64,000 nucleotides of DNA from CAVUAT01 sp963739545. Its GTDB lineage: Bacteria; Actinomycetota; Thermoleophilia; Solirubrobacterales; 70-9. Of this stretch, positions 15,853 through 23,542 are shown one piece after another. The notes below the pieces were generated by a model. It worked only from the letters and a program-made list of their open reading frames with translations, ran no database searches and was not told where the DNA came from. The stretch is taken from positions 744,001 through 808,000 of the forward strand of contig CAVUAT010000014.1 of assembly GCA_963739545.1 (NCBI GenBank), written 5' to 3'. The translations under genes and the position numbers were made by a program. Every line of letters begins with the position of its first letter. Within the stretch, counting starts at the first letter, position 1.

Positions 15853-17472
15853 GTGCCCGCACTGCAGACACCGCTCATCCTTGCCCAGTCGGTGAGCGAC
15901 TTCTTCTTCGAGTGGTACCCGGTCTTCGGGGTCGCCTTCTCGGCCGGGCTGCTGATCGTCTTCGTGATGTTGCTGCGATCCACGATGGGCTCGACCAAGC
16001 CCGAGACGGTGAAGGCGAGCCACACCGAGCCCGTGCTGTGGGACGAGGTCCAGGGCGTAGACGCCGCCAAGGAGGAACTGGTGGACGTCGCCGAGTGGCT
16101 CAAGGACCCGAGCCGCTTCGAGGGGCTCGGCGCCCGTGCTCCGCGCGGCGTGCTGCTCTACGGGCCCCCGGGCACAGGCAAGACGATGCTCGCGCGCGCT
16201 GTCGCCGCTCACGCCGGCGTCGACTTCTTCGCAGCCTCGGGCTCGAGCTTCGTCGAGATGTTCGTCGGCCGCGGCGCCGCGCGAATCAGGCGCCTGTTCA
16301 AGGAGGCGCGGGCATCCGGGCGCGCCGTCGTCTTCATCGACGAGATCGACGCGGTCGCCGGCCAGCGCGGCCCCGGCGGCGACGGTGGCAGCGGCGAGCG
16401 CGAGCAGGCACTGAACCAGCTCCTCGTCGAGCTCGACGGCTTCGAGCGCGACCCCGGCACCGTGATCGTGCTCGCCGCCTCCAACTACGTCGACAAGCTC
16501 GACAAGGCCCTGCTCCGGCCGGGCCGCTTCGACCGCCAGGTGCTCGTCTCGCCTCCGGACCGCGACGGCCGCGAGGCCATCCTGCGATCGCACATCAAGG
16601 GCAAGGTGCTGTCCGAGGAGATCGACCTGCGTGACGTCGCGCGAAAGACAACGGGCATGACCGGCGCGCAGCTCGCGAACGCCTTGAACGAGGCGGCGAT
16701 CATCGCCGGGCGCCTCGGCAAGACCTCAATCGAGCGCGGCGACCTCGACGAGGCGCTCCTGCGCCAGTCGGTCGGCTCCCAGCAGGCCCGGCGGCTCAAC
16801 GACACCGAGCGCCGCATCGTCGCCTTCCACGAGTCGGGCCACGCCCTCTGCCGCCGGCTCGTCGGCCTCGACCCCCCCGAGATCCTCAGCATCGTCCCCC
16901 GCGGGCCCGCCCTCGGGTTCGTGGCCCACTCCCCCGCCGAGGACCGCTACCTGAGCTCGCGCAAGGACCTGCTCGACGAGATCGTCGTGCTCCTCGGCGG
17001 GCGCGCGGCGGAGGAGGAGGTCTTCGACGAGGCCTACTCCGGCGCCGCCGACGACCTCGCGAGGGTACATCGCATCTGCGTCCAGATGGTGACCGAGTTC
17101 GGGATGACCGTCGCCAAGGGGCCGCCCGACAGCGCCCCACTCGCCCTGCCGATCAGCGACTACGCGCTTTCCGATCACACCCGCCGCGACGTCGACACCA
17201 ACGCCCAGGAGCTCGCGCACATGGCCTACGCCCGGGCGCGCCAGCTGATGCAGATGAACCGAGCGTGCCTCGACGACCTCGCCACCAACGCCCTCGAGCG
17301 CGAGACTCTGACCCGAGAGGACCTGGACGACATCTTCGACGCCCACGACCTGCAGCGCGGCCTCATCCCGGGCGACGACGACCTGGACCAGCTGACGCGG
17401 GGCAACCGCTTCAAGCCGGGTGCTCTCGTCGAGAACAACCAGCCGCCCGAAGACGCACCCAGCGACTCCTGA
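15853..17472 (+). CDS. FtsH-like membrane AAA+ zinc protease
   Basis: The 539-residue protein has a single membrane segment (residues about 20-42), an AAA+ module with Walker A GPPGTGKT (104-111), Walker B FIDE (161-164), a second region of homology around LRPGRFDRQV, and an M41 peptidase domain with HESGH (326-330) plus a downstream Asp at about 400 as third zinc ligand. FtsH degrades membrane and short-lived cytosolic proteins as a hexamer. Classical FtsH has two membrane helices and a periplasmic domain of about 70 residues; here that part is essentially absent, and the linker is short. The start is GTG. It may be a secondary paralogue beside a full FtsH elsewhere. It ends 25 bases before the convergent tRNA-Val. 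Confidence 0.9.
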   Translation: MPALQTPLILAQSVSDFFFEWYPVFGVAFSAGLLIVFVMLLRSTMGSTKPETVKASHTEPVLWDEVQGVDAAKEELVDVAEWLKDPSRFEGLGARAPRGVLLYGPPGTGKTMLARAVAAHAGVDFFAASGSSFVEMFVGRGAARIRRLFKEARASGRAVVFIDEIDAVAGQRGPGGDGGSGEREQALNQLLVELDGFERDPGTVIVLAASNYVDKLDKALLRPGRFDRQVLVSPPDRDGREAILRSHIKGKVLSEEIDLRDVARKTTGMTGAQLANALNEAAIIAGRLGKTSIERGDLDEALLRQSVGSQQARRLNDTERRIVAFHESGHALCRRLVGLDPPEILSIVPRGPALGFVAHSPAEDRYLSSRKDLLDEIVVLLGGRAAEEEVFDEAYSGAADDLARVHRICVQMVTEFGMTVAKGPPDSAPLALPISDYALSDHTRRDVDTNAQELAHMAYARARQLMQMNRACLDDLATNALERETLTREDLDDIFDAHDLQRGLIPGDDDLDQLTRGNRFKPGALVENNQPPEDAPSDS

Positions 17473-17497
17473 GCCGCACGGCGCTGCTGAGAAGACA

Positions 17498-17570
17498 TGG
17501 GCGGTACTGGGCTCGAACCAGCGACCTCTCGCGTGTAAGGCGAGCGCTCTCCCAACTGAGCTAACCGCCC
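17498..17570 (-). tRNA. tRNA-Val (TAC)
   Basis: The 73-base cloverleaf has acceptor GGGCGGT/ACCGCCC, D-arm GCTCAGTTGGGAGAGC, anticodon loop CTTACAC (anticodon TAC), T-loop TTCGAGC and discriminator A. CCA is not encoded. It is convergent with the FtsH-like gene and divergent from the ATP-grasp gene. Confidence 0.97.
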
Positions 17571-17615
17571 AGCTCGGATTGTGGCGGAACGCCGATCTAG
17601 TAGCGTCGCGCGCGC

Positions 17616-18815
17616 ATGAAGGTCCTGATCACGAGCTCCCGGATGCCGTTCGCGCTCGACGTGATCCGCAAGCTGGGCGAGCGCGGGCACGAGATCTACG
17701 CCTGCGACAGCTACAAGGCCGCGCCGGGCAGCCACTCCAAGCACGTGACGGGACATTTCACGACACCGTCGGCCACCGACGACCCCGCCGGGTTCGTCGA
17801 CTCGGTCGAAGCCTTCGCCCGGGACAACGAGATCGAGGTCGTGATCCCGATGTTCGAGGAGATCTTCTACCTCGCAGCGCAGCACGAGCGGCTGTCGAAG
17901 GTGACCCGGCTGTACGCGCCTCCGTTCCGCACGCTGGCGCAGGTCCACGACAAGGGCACGTTCCAGGAGCTCTGCGACAAGCTCGGCATCCGCACCCCGC
18001 AGACCGTCGTCTGCCACGACCTCGACGAGCTGAAGGCCGCGATCGAGGAGTTCCCCGACTACTTCGGTCGCGCCGCCTTCTCGCGCGGCGGCGTCGGCCT
18101 GTTGACGAACACCGGGCCCCTCGCCGGCCACCTCGCGCCCGAGGACTGCCACCCGACCGAGCAGAACCCGTGGCTGATCCAGGAGTTCGTCTCGGGGCCG
18201 ATGCACTGCACCTACAGCTGCATCCACGACGGTGATGTCGCGACGCACATGTCCTATCGGGCGCCGCGCCAGTGGGAGCACTCGACCGGGATCCAGTTCC
18301 TCTCGGTTGACGCCTCGGACACGCTGCCGACCGTCGAGCAGCTTGCCGGCGAGCTCTCATGGGACGGCCAGATGTCGCTCGACTTCGTCGATTCCGAGAG
18401 CGGCCTGATGATGATCGAGTGCAACCCACGCCCGACCGACGGGGTCCTGCTGATGACTGCCGATGAGCTAGAGCGTGGGCTGCTGGCGCCGACGATCGAG
18501 ACGCTCCAGATCGAGCCGGGACGCACCGAGCAGCTCGACTTCGCGGTCCTCGGGCAGATCTTCCGCCAGCCGCTCAAGGAGGCGCCGAACTCGATTCACG
18601 ACCTCGCGACCGTCAAGGGCACCGACAGCGGGTGGCACGACGCGATGCCGCAGCTTTACTCCTTCCTCGCCTTCGCCCACCACGAGCGAATGAGCCTGAA
18701 GGAGCGCAAGGGCCTGTTCGAGGCGATGTCGGACGGGATCACGTGGGACGGACAGGCGATCCCCGGGCTGCCGCCCGACGACGCCGCCTACCTCGCCCGG
18801 CTCACCGGCGACTAG
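17616..18815 (+). CDS. ATP-grasp family ligase
   Basis: The 399-residue protein has an N-terminal Rossmann-like pre-ATP-grasp domain (MKVLITSSRMPFALDVIRKL, then VVIPMFEEIFYLA) and an ATP-grasp core (residues about 110-310), with PWLIQEFVSGP as the adenine-binding segment and the Mg-binding MMIECNPRPTDGV. This layout is that of stand-alone carboxylate-amine ligases related to carbamoyl-phosphate synthase. They activate a carboxylate as acyl-phosphate and couple it to an amine. A 90-residue C-terminal extension is family-unspecific. The substrate is unknown. The next gene starts 9 bases later, so a small operon with 18825-19906 is likely. Confidence 0.85.
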   Translation: MKVLITSSRMPFALDVIRKLGERGHEIYACDSYKAAPGSHSKHVTGHFTTPSATDDPAGFVDSVEAFARDNEIEVVIPMFEEIFYLAAQHERLSKVTRLYAPPFRTLAQVHDKGTFQELCDKLGIRTPQTVVCHDLDELKAAIEEFPDYFGRAAFSRGGVGLLTNTGPLAGHLAPEDCHPTEQNPWLIQEFVSGPMHCTYSCIHDGDVATHMSYRAPRQWEHSTGIQFLSVDASDTLPTVEQLAGELSWDGQMSLDFVDSESGLMMIECNPRPTDGVLLMTADELERGLLAPTIETLQIEPGRTEQLDFAVLGQIFRQPLKEAPNSIHDLATVKGTDSGWHDAMPQLYSFLAFAHHERMSLKERKGLFEAMSDGITWDGQAIPGLPPDDAAYLARLTGD

Positions 18816-18824
18816 CGGGAAGCG

Positions 18825-19157
18825 GTGGACCCCTCGGTCCTCTGGCGCTCGGCCCTGCTGCAGACGGCGTTCGTGGCGATGCTGTCGCTGGCCCTGGGCC
18901 TTGCACTGCCGGAGTCGTTCTTCGAGGACTGGGGATGGCTCTCCGGGCCGGCGGCGTGGCTCGCCTGCGCGGGGCTGACCGCGACGGTGCTCGGACTGCC
19001 GCGTGGCTCGGTGCTGATCGGCGCACTCCTCGTGGGCATCCCAAGCGCGCTCGCGGTGGTGGCGGGGGTGCACTGGCTCGGGGTACTGCTCGCGATCGCG
19101 CTGTTCGCGGCGTGGTGCGCGCGGCTTGCCGCCGGGGGCGAGGCGGCGACGGCGTGA
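18825..19157 (+). CDS. Small hydrophobic membrane protein
   Basis: The 110-residue protein has three to four hydrophobic segments (around LQTAFVAMLSLALGLAL, AAWLACAGLTATVLGL, LIGALLVGIPSALAVVAGV and LLAIALFAAWCARLA). The GTG start lies 9 bases after the ATP-grasp gene, and its stop overlaps the GTG of the SDR gene by 4 bases, so it sits in the middle of a coupled three-gene unit. No known family. It could anchor or transport the product of its neighbours, but the sequence does not show this. Confidence 0.65.
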   Translation: MDPSVLWRSALLQTAFVAMLSLALGLALPESFFEDWGWLSGPAAWLACAGLTATVLGLPRGSVLIGALLVGIPSALAVVAGVHWLGVLLAIALFAAWCARLAAGGEAATA

Positions 19158-19906
19158 ACCTGGGCGTCGAAGGCAAGGTGGCGCTGGTGATGGGCGCCAG
19201 CAAGGGGATCGGCCTCGGGGTCGCCACAGCGCTGGCGCGCGAGGGGGCCAGGGTCGCGATCTCCTCGCGCTCCGAGACGGGGCTCACCGAGGCCGCGGCG
19301 AAGGTCGAGGGCGAGACCGCTGTGTTCGCGGCCGACACGGACGACCTCGACCGCATAGCCTCGCTGCCGGCCGAGGTCGCCGATGAGCTCGGGCCGGTCG
19401 AGATCCTGGTCACCAACACGGGCGGCCCGCCGCCGGGTGGAGCGCTCGACCACTCGCGCGAGGAGTGGGAGTCGGCGTACCGCTCGCTCGTCCTGGCGCC
19501 GCGCGCGCTCGTCGAGGCCGTGATCCCCGGCATGCGCGAGCGCGGCTGGGGCCGGATCGTCAACGTCGCGTCGAGCTCGGTGCGCGAGCCGATTCCGGGC
19601 CTCGCCCTCTCGAACGCGCACAGAATGGCCACCGTGGGCCTGTTCAAGACGCTCGCGACCGAGCTCGCCGGCGACGGGATCACGGTCAACACCGTGGCCA
19701 CCGGGCAGTTCGCGACCGACAGGCTCGCGTCCACGTTCGGCTCGCTCGAGGGGGCCGAGGAAAGCGCGCGAGAGCGGGTGCCCGCTGGGCGGCTCGGAAC
19801 GCCCGAGGAATACGGCGATCTGGTCGCCTTCATCGCCTCCGATCGCGCGGCCTACCTGACGGGCACGGTGATCCCGCTCGATGGCGGGCTGCTGCGCGGC
19901 GTCTAG
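19154..19906 (+). CDS. Short-chain dehydrogenase/reductase, atypical active site
   Basis: The 250-residue protein has the SDR cofactor motif GASKGIGLG (TGxxxGxG type) near residue 16 and NTGG near residue 89 in place of NAG. The active-site segment NVASSSVREPIPGLALSNAHR keeps the Ser but has SNAHR where YxxxK is normal. This matches an SDR subgroup in which the Tyr/Lys pair is not conserved, so classical NAD(P)H-dependent oxidoreduction is uncertain. The C-terminus (YLTGTVIPLDGGLLRG) is standard. Start GTG overlapping the previous stop. Coupled to the ATP-grasp and membrane genes. Confidence 0.88.
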   Translation: MNLGVEGKVALVMGASKGIGLGVATALAREGARVAISSRSETGLTEAAAKVEGETAVFAADTDDLDRIASLPAEVADELGPVEILVTNTGGPPPGGALDHSREEWESAYRSLVLAPRALVEAVIPGMRERGWGRIVNVASSSVREPIPGLALSNAHRMATVGLFKTLATELAGDGITVNTVATGQFATDRLASTFGSLEGAEESARERVPAGRLGTPEEYGDLVAFIASDRAAYLTGTVIPLDGGLLRGV

Positions 19907-19932
19907 GCCGGCGGCGGAATAGGGTTCAGGGC

Positions 19933-20373
19933 GTGGGCAAGGTCATCTACACAGCGGGCGCCGAAGTCACCGGCGGGCGCGATGAGGGCAAGGCCCGCAG
20001 CTCGGACGGCAAGCTCGAGCTCGAGATCCGGATCCCCCCCGAGCTCGGCGGGCCGGGCGAGGGAACCAACCCGGAGCAGCTGTTCGCGATCGGCTACGCG
20101 TCGTGCTTCAACAGCGCGATCAAGACGGTCGGCCGGCGGATGAAGCTCGACTCCGACGACGCCGAGGTCGCCTCGAAGGTCTCGCTGGTGACGAACGAGA
20201 ACCGCGGCTTCGACCTGGCCGTTGAAATGGACGTGAACCTCCCCTCGCTCGACGACGCCAAGGCCCTCGAGCTGGTCGAGGCGGCCCACAAGGTCTGCCC
20301 CTACTCGAACGCCACCAGGGGCAACATCGACGTCACGCTGACTGCGAACGGGCAGCCGGTCGGCTCCGGCTAG
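19933..20373 (+). CDS. ohr: Organic hydroperoxide resistance protein (Ohr/OsmC)
   Basis: The 146-residue protein has the two redox cysteines of Ohr in their usual context: YASCFNSA (Cys about 56) and KVCPYSNATRGNIDV (Cys about 118). Ohr is a dimeric lipoyl-dependent thiol peroxidase that removes organic peroxides. The length is typical. The GTG at 19933 fits the family N-terminus GKVIYTAGAEVTGGRDG-like segment. Its last 41 bases overlap the convergent lgt gene, so both C-termini are encoded on opposite strands of the same DNA. No OhrR regulator is nearby. Confidence 0.93.
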   Translation: MGKVIYTAGAEVTGGRDEGKARSSDGKLELEIRIPPELGGPGEGTNPEQLFAIGYASCFNSAIKTVGRRMKLDSDDAEVASKVSLVTNENRGFDLAVEMDVNLPSLDDAKALELVEAAHKVCPYSNATRGNIDVTLTANGQPVGSG

Positions 20374-21094
20374 CCAGCGCCAGCCAGAGCCCGCCCGCGA
20401 CGATCATCCCGACGCTGATCAGCTGCGGCTGGGTCAGCCCCAACGCGACGTCGTCGTTGCGGCGGACGAACTCGACCAACAGCCGCTCGGTGCCGGCGAG
20501 CACGAGGTAGAGGGCGAACAGCAGTCCGCCCGTGAGCCGGTCTCGCAGGCGCCAGAGGACGTAGGCGACCCCGAGCATCGTGATCGTCTCGTAGACCGGG
20601 GTCGGGTGCACCTCGTCGGTGGTCGGCACCGTGCCGTCGGGGTAGGCCATGGCCCAGGGGCCGTCCCACGGCTTGCCGTAGTCGCCGTCGCCGGCGAGCT
20701 GGCAGCCGATGCGCCCGATCGCGTAGCCGAGGGCGAGCGCGGGGGCGGCGAGGTCGAGCAGCTGGGCTCCGAGGAAGCCACGCCAGTACGCCCAAAGGCA
20801 GACGCCGATCGCTCCGCCGACGAGGCCGCCGAACCAGACGAGGCCGGAGCCGGTGAAGACGCTCCCCAGGAGGTCGTCGGAGGCCTCGTCCCAGTTCTGC
20901 AGGACCCAGTCGAGGCGCGAGCCGATCAGGCCTCCGGCCAGGGCCGCGAAACAGCCCTCGTAGGCCCAGTCGACGGGCTTGCCGAGCTCCTCGAGCCGCT
21001 TGTAGACGAGGTAGCCGCCCGCGAGGGCGGCGAGGGCCAGGCAGAGCCCGAAGCTCTGCAGGGTGAGCGGTCCGAGTTCGATCTCCGGCTGCAA
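20333..21094 (-). CDS. lgt: Prolipoprotein diacylglyceryl transferase
   Basis: The 253-residue polytopic protein transfers diacylglycerol from phosphatidylglycerol to the lipobox Cys of prelipoproteins, the first step of lipoprotein maturation at the membrane. Family landmarks are GLVWFGGLVGG, the signature GRIGCQLAGDGDYG (G-R-I-G-C/N-F/Q...), HPTPVYE and ERLLVEFVRRND. About seven hydrophobic segments are present. The start is TTG at 21094, directly before QPEIELGPL. The usual Asn of the signature appears as Cys-Gln here. It converges with ohr and is divergent from the SGNH gene, with only 29 bases between starts. Confidence 0.92.
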   Translation of the reverse strand: MQPEIELGPLTLQSFGLCLALAALAGGYLVYKRLEELGKPVDWAYEGCFAALAGGLIGSRLDWVLQNWDEASDDLLGSVFTGSGLVWFGGLVGGAIGVCLWAYWRGFLGAQLLDLAAPALALGYAIGRIGCQLAGDGDYGKPWDGPWAMAYPDGTVPTTDEVHPTPVYETITMLGVAYVLWRLRDRLTGGLLFALYLVLAGTERLLVEFVRRNDDVALGLTQPQLISVGMIVAGGLWLALASRSRPAARSQSA

Positions 21095-21123
21095 TTCGAA
21101 CGGCAGCGTAGTGTTCTGCCCGC

Positions 21124-21783
21124 GTGGAGACCCTTATCCTGCTCATGCTCTCCCTGTTCGCAGGGGTCTCGGCGACGAGCGAGCCGACGGCCGCCGCGCC
21201 GCCGGCGCGGGACGGGGTGCCGCTCGTGACCGAGTCCGAGGGGACTAAAGCCACGGGGAGCAGCGGCCCGCGAAGCGTGCTGGTGGTCGGCGACTCACTC
21301 GCCGTCGGCGCCGCACCGCACTTCAAGCAGGCCCTTCCCGGGTGGCAGATCGAGACGTCAGCGCGTACTGGCAAGCACGCGGACGAAGGGGTCGCCGAGA
21401 TCACAGGCCGCGGCGGGCCGCTGCCGCCCGTGATCGTCGCCAGCCTCGGGACCAACGACGACCCCGGTGCGGTGGACAGCTTCGCCGGATACGTGCAGGC
21501 CGTCCTCGACGCGGCCGGACCCACCGGGTGCGTCGTATGGCCCAACATCGTGCGGCCTCCCTACAACGGGGTCAGCTACAGCGGGTACAACAGGGCGCTC
21601 GCGCGCCTCTACGCAGCGAGCCCGAATTTGGTCGTGGTCGATTGGGCCGGGATGGTCGCCGCCGACCCGAGCCTGCTCGCGCCCGACGGCGTCCACGCCA
21701 CGCCGAGCGGCTACGCGGCCCGCGGCCGCGCGATCGCCCAGGCCGTGCAGGGCTGCGGCTCGTTTGGAGCGATCGGGGACTAG
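21124..21783 (+). CDS. Secreted SGNH hydrolase, copy 1
   Basis: The 219-residue protein has an N-terminal hydrophobic signal (GTG start; LILLMLSLFAGVSA). It shows SGNH blocks I (VVGDSLAVGAAP, nucleophile Ser), III (SLGTNDDPG) and V (DGVHATPSGYA with Asp/His). SGNH hydrolases are esterases, often deacylating cell-envelope glycans. Two cysteines (CVVWPNIV and QGCGSF) may pair outside the cell. A paralogue follows 2 bases after the stop (21786-22439), sharing long motifs such as CVVWPNIVRPP and GTNDDPGAV, so this is a tandem duplication. The natural substrate is unknown. Confidence 0.85.
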   Translation: METLILLMLSLFAGVSATSEPTAAAPPARDGVPLVTESEGTKATGSSGPRSVLVVGDSLAVGAAPHFKQALPGWQIETSARTGKHADEGVAEITGRGGPLPPVIVASLGTNDDPGAVDSFAGYVQAVLDAAGPTGCVVWPNIVRPPYNGVSYSGYNRALARLYAASPNLVVVDWAGMVAADPSLLAPDGVHATPSGYAARGRAIAQAVQGCGSFGAIGD

Positions 21784-21785
21784 GG

Positions 21786-22439
21786 ATTAGGGCGGCGGGG
21801 CCCACGATCATCGCGGCGTCGGTTGCGACGACGCTCGCGCTCGGGGCCGGGGCGCAGGCTAGTCACGACGCGCGCACGGCCGGCGACGGTAAGGGCAAGG
21901 GCCGTGACGTCGCCAAGCGCGCCTTCGTCGTCGGCGACTCGCTGGCCGTCGGAACGAAGCCCTACCTCGTCAGCGCGCTCCGCGGCTGGCGAGTCGGCCA
22001 TTCGGTCTCGATCTCCAAGCACGCGCCCGAGGGAGCCTCCGAGCTCGGCCGCCGCGGCGCCCGCGGCCTGCCCCCGGTCGTGGTCGCCAGCCTCGGCACG
22101 AACGACGACCCCGGCGCAGTCTCGAGCTTCGACCACGCCGCCCGCGTCGCGCTCCGCGCCGTCGGCAAGCGAGGCTGTGTCGTGTGGCCGAACATCGTCC
22201 GCCCCCCGGTCGGCGGACGCACCTACGCGGGCTACAACTCGGTCCTGCGCCGCCTCGCCGCCAAGCGCCGCAACCTCGTCGTCTTCAACTGGGCTCGGAT
22301 GGCCGGACGCAACCGGCAGTGGTTCGGCGACGACGGCGTGCACCCGACGGGGGTGGGCTACTCAGCGCGGGCGCGTGGGATCGCGAACGCGGTGCGGGAG
22401 TGTCGCAGGCGCTTGGTGAACGGCGAGAAGAAGAAGTAG
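21786..22439 (+). CDS. Secreted SGNH hydrolase, copy 2, non-canonical start
   Basis: The protein (217 residues if begun at the ATT just after the copy 1 stop) has a signal-like N-terminus (AAGPTIIAASVATTLALGAG), a basic linker, and SGNH blocks FVVGDSLAVG, SLGTNDDPG and DDGVHPTGVGY. No ATG, GTG or TTG exists in this frame between the copy 1 stop and the catalytic Ser block, nor near the end of copy 1, so translation must use ATT 21786 or another rare start, be coupled to copy 1, or the base sequence is wrong. The TAG stop (22437-22439) coincides with the 3' end of tRNA-Glu on the other strand. It is Arg/Lys-rich at the C-terminus. Confidence 0.7.
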   Translation: MRAAGPTIIAASVATTLALGAGAQASHDARTAGDGKGKGRDVAKRAFVVGDSLAVGTKPYLVSALRGWRVGHSVSISKHAPEGASELGRRGARGLPPVVVASLGTNDDPGAVSSFDHAARVALRAVGKRGCVVWPNIVRPPVGGRTYAGYNSVLRRLAAKRRNLVVFNWARMAGRNRQWFGDDGVHPTGVGYSARARGIANAVRECRRRLVNGEKKK

Positions 22440-22509
22440 CCCCGACCGGATTCGAACCGGCGCCTCTCGGCTTGAAAAGCCGGAATCCTCACCGCTGGAC
22501 CACGGGGCC
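22437..22509 (-). tRNA. tRNA-Glu (TTC)
   Basis: The 73-base cloverleaf has acceptor GGCCCCG/CGGGGCT with one G-U pair at the end, anticodon loop TTTTCAA (anticodon TTC), T-loop TTCGAAT and discriminator A; CCA is not encoded. The anticodon stem begins with a C-A mismatch (27-43). Its last three bases overlap the TAG of the convergent SGNH gene. Confidence 0.95.
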
Positions 22510-22619
22510 AAAATGTCGCGCCATTGTGACGCTCCCGGGGTCGTAGCTCCGGTCTGACCGCTTGAGGGCATTCGTGATGGTCATGGCCACCATGAGTGCC
22601 TCGCGCAGAGTCGACCGGA
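22510..22619. other. Gap between tRNA-Glu and argF
   Basis: Both flanking genes are on the minus strand. I see no open frame, repeat or clear promoter in these 110 bases; the tRNA may be read from argF transcripts or from a promoter here. Confidence 0.3.
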
Positions 22620-23501
22620 CTAGTCCGAGACCAGGCTCTCCAGGAGCGCCTTCTGCGAGTGCAGCCGGTTCTCTGCCTGGTCCCAGACGACCGAGCGGTC
22701 TCCGTAAAGCACGCCCTCGGTGATCTCCTCGCCGGGGTGGGCCGGGAGACAGTGCATGACTATCGCTCGGTCCGATGCGGCGGCCAGGAGCTCCTCGTTC
22801 AGCTGGAACGGCCCGAGGTCGGCTCGGCGGCGCTCGCCCTCGTCCTCGTCGCCCATACTCACCCAGACGTCGGTGTAGAGGGCGTCCGCGCCCGCGGCGG
22901 CGGCGAGGGGGTCGGCGGTCTGCTCGCAGAGGCCGTCTTCGAGCCTGTAGCCGTCGGGCGCCGCGACGACGACCTCGATCCCCGCGATGCGCCCCAGGAT
23001 CGCCAGCGAGCGGGCGCAGTTGTTGCCGTCGCCGACGTAGGCGAGGCGCAGGCCCTCCAGCGAGCCGAAGCGCTCGTGCAGGGTCTGCATGTCGGCGAGC
23101 GCCTGGCAGGGATGGTGCAGCGGCGTCAGACCGTTGACGACCGGCACGTTCGACGCCAACGCGAGCTCGACCACGGCCTGGTGCGACCCGGAGCGGATCA
23201 CAATGCCCGCTACGAAGCACGACATCACACGCCCGGTGTCGGCGACGGATTCGCCGCGGCTCAGCTGAAGCTCGTCGCCGCGCAGCACCACTGCGTTGCC
23301 GCCGAGCTCCGCGACCCCGACCTCGAACGACACCCGCGTGCGTGTCGAGGGCCGCTCGAAGATCAGCGCGAGCGATTTTCCGGCCAGCGCATCGCCGCCC
23401 TCGCCCTCGGCGCGCCCGTCCTTCAACTCGCACGCGCGGTCGACGAGCGCCATCAGCTGGTCGCGATCCAGCTCTTCTCCGGTGAGGAAATGCCTGGCCA
23501 T
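22620..23501 (-). CDS. argF: Ornithine carbamoyltransferase
   Basis: The 293-residue enzyme condenses carbamoyl phosphate with ornithine to citrulline in arginine synthesis. Carbamoyl-phosphate binding is shown by FERPSTRTRVSFE (about residue 49), the catalytic HHPCQALAD (about 128) and the ornithine-binding HCLPAHPGEEI (about 250). The length is slightly short but complete. It is isolated from other arg genes here, unlike the argCJBD-F-RGH clusters of many actinobacteria, so arginine genes are probably dispersed. ATG start at 23501. Confidence 0.95.
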   Translation of the reverse strand: MARHFLTGEELDRDQLMALVDRACELKDGRAEGEGGDALAGKSLALIFERPSTRTRVSFEVGVAELGGNAVVLRGDELQLSRGESVADTGRVMSCFVAGIVIRSGSHQAVVELALASNVPVVNGLTPLHHPCQALADMQTLHERFGSLEGLRLAYVGDGNNCARSLAILGRIAGIEVVVAAPDGYRLEDGLCEQTADPLAAAAGADALYTDVWVSMGDEDEGERRRADLGPFQLNEELLAAASDRAIVMHCLPAHPGEEITEGVLYGDRSVVWDQAENRLHSQKALLESLVSD

Positions 23502-23542
23502 CGAAGCCGACGATCTTACGGCGCAGTAAGAATGCCCCCTGC

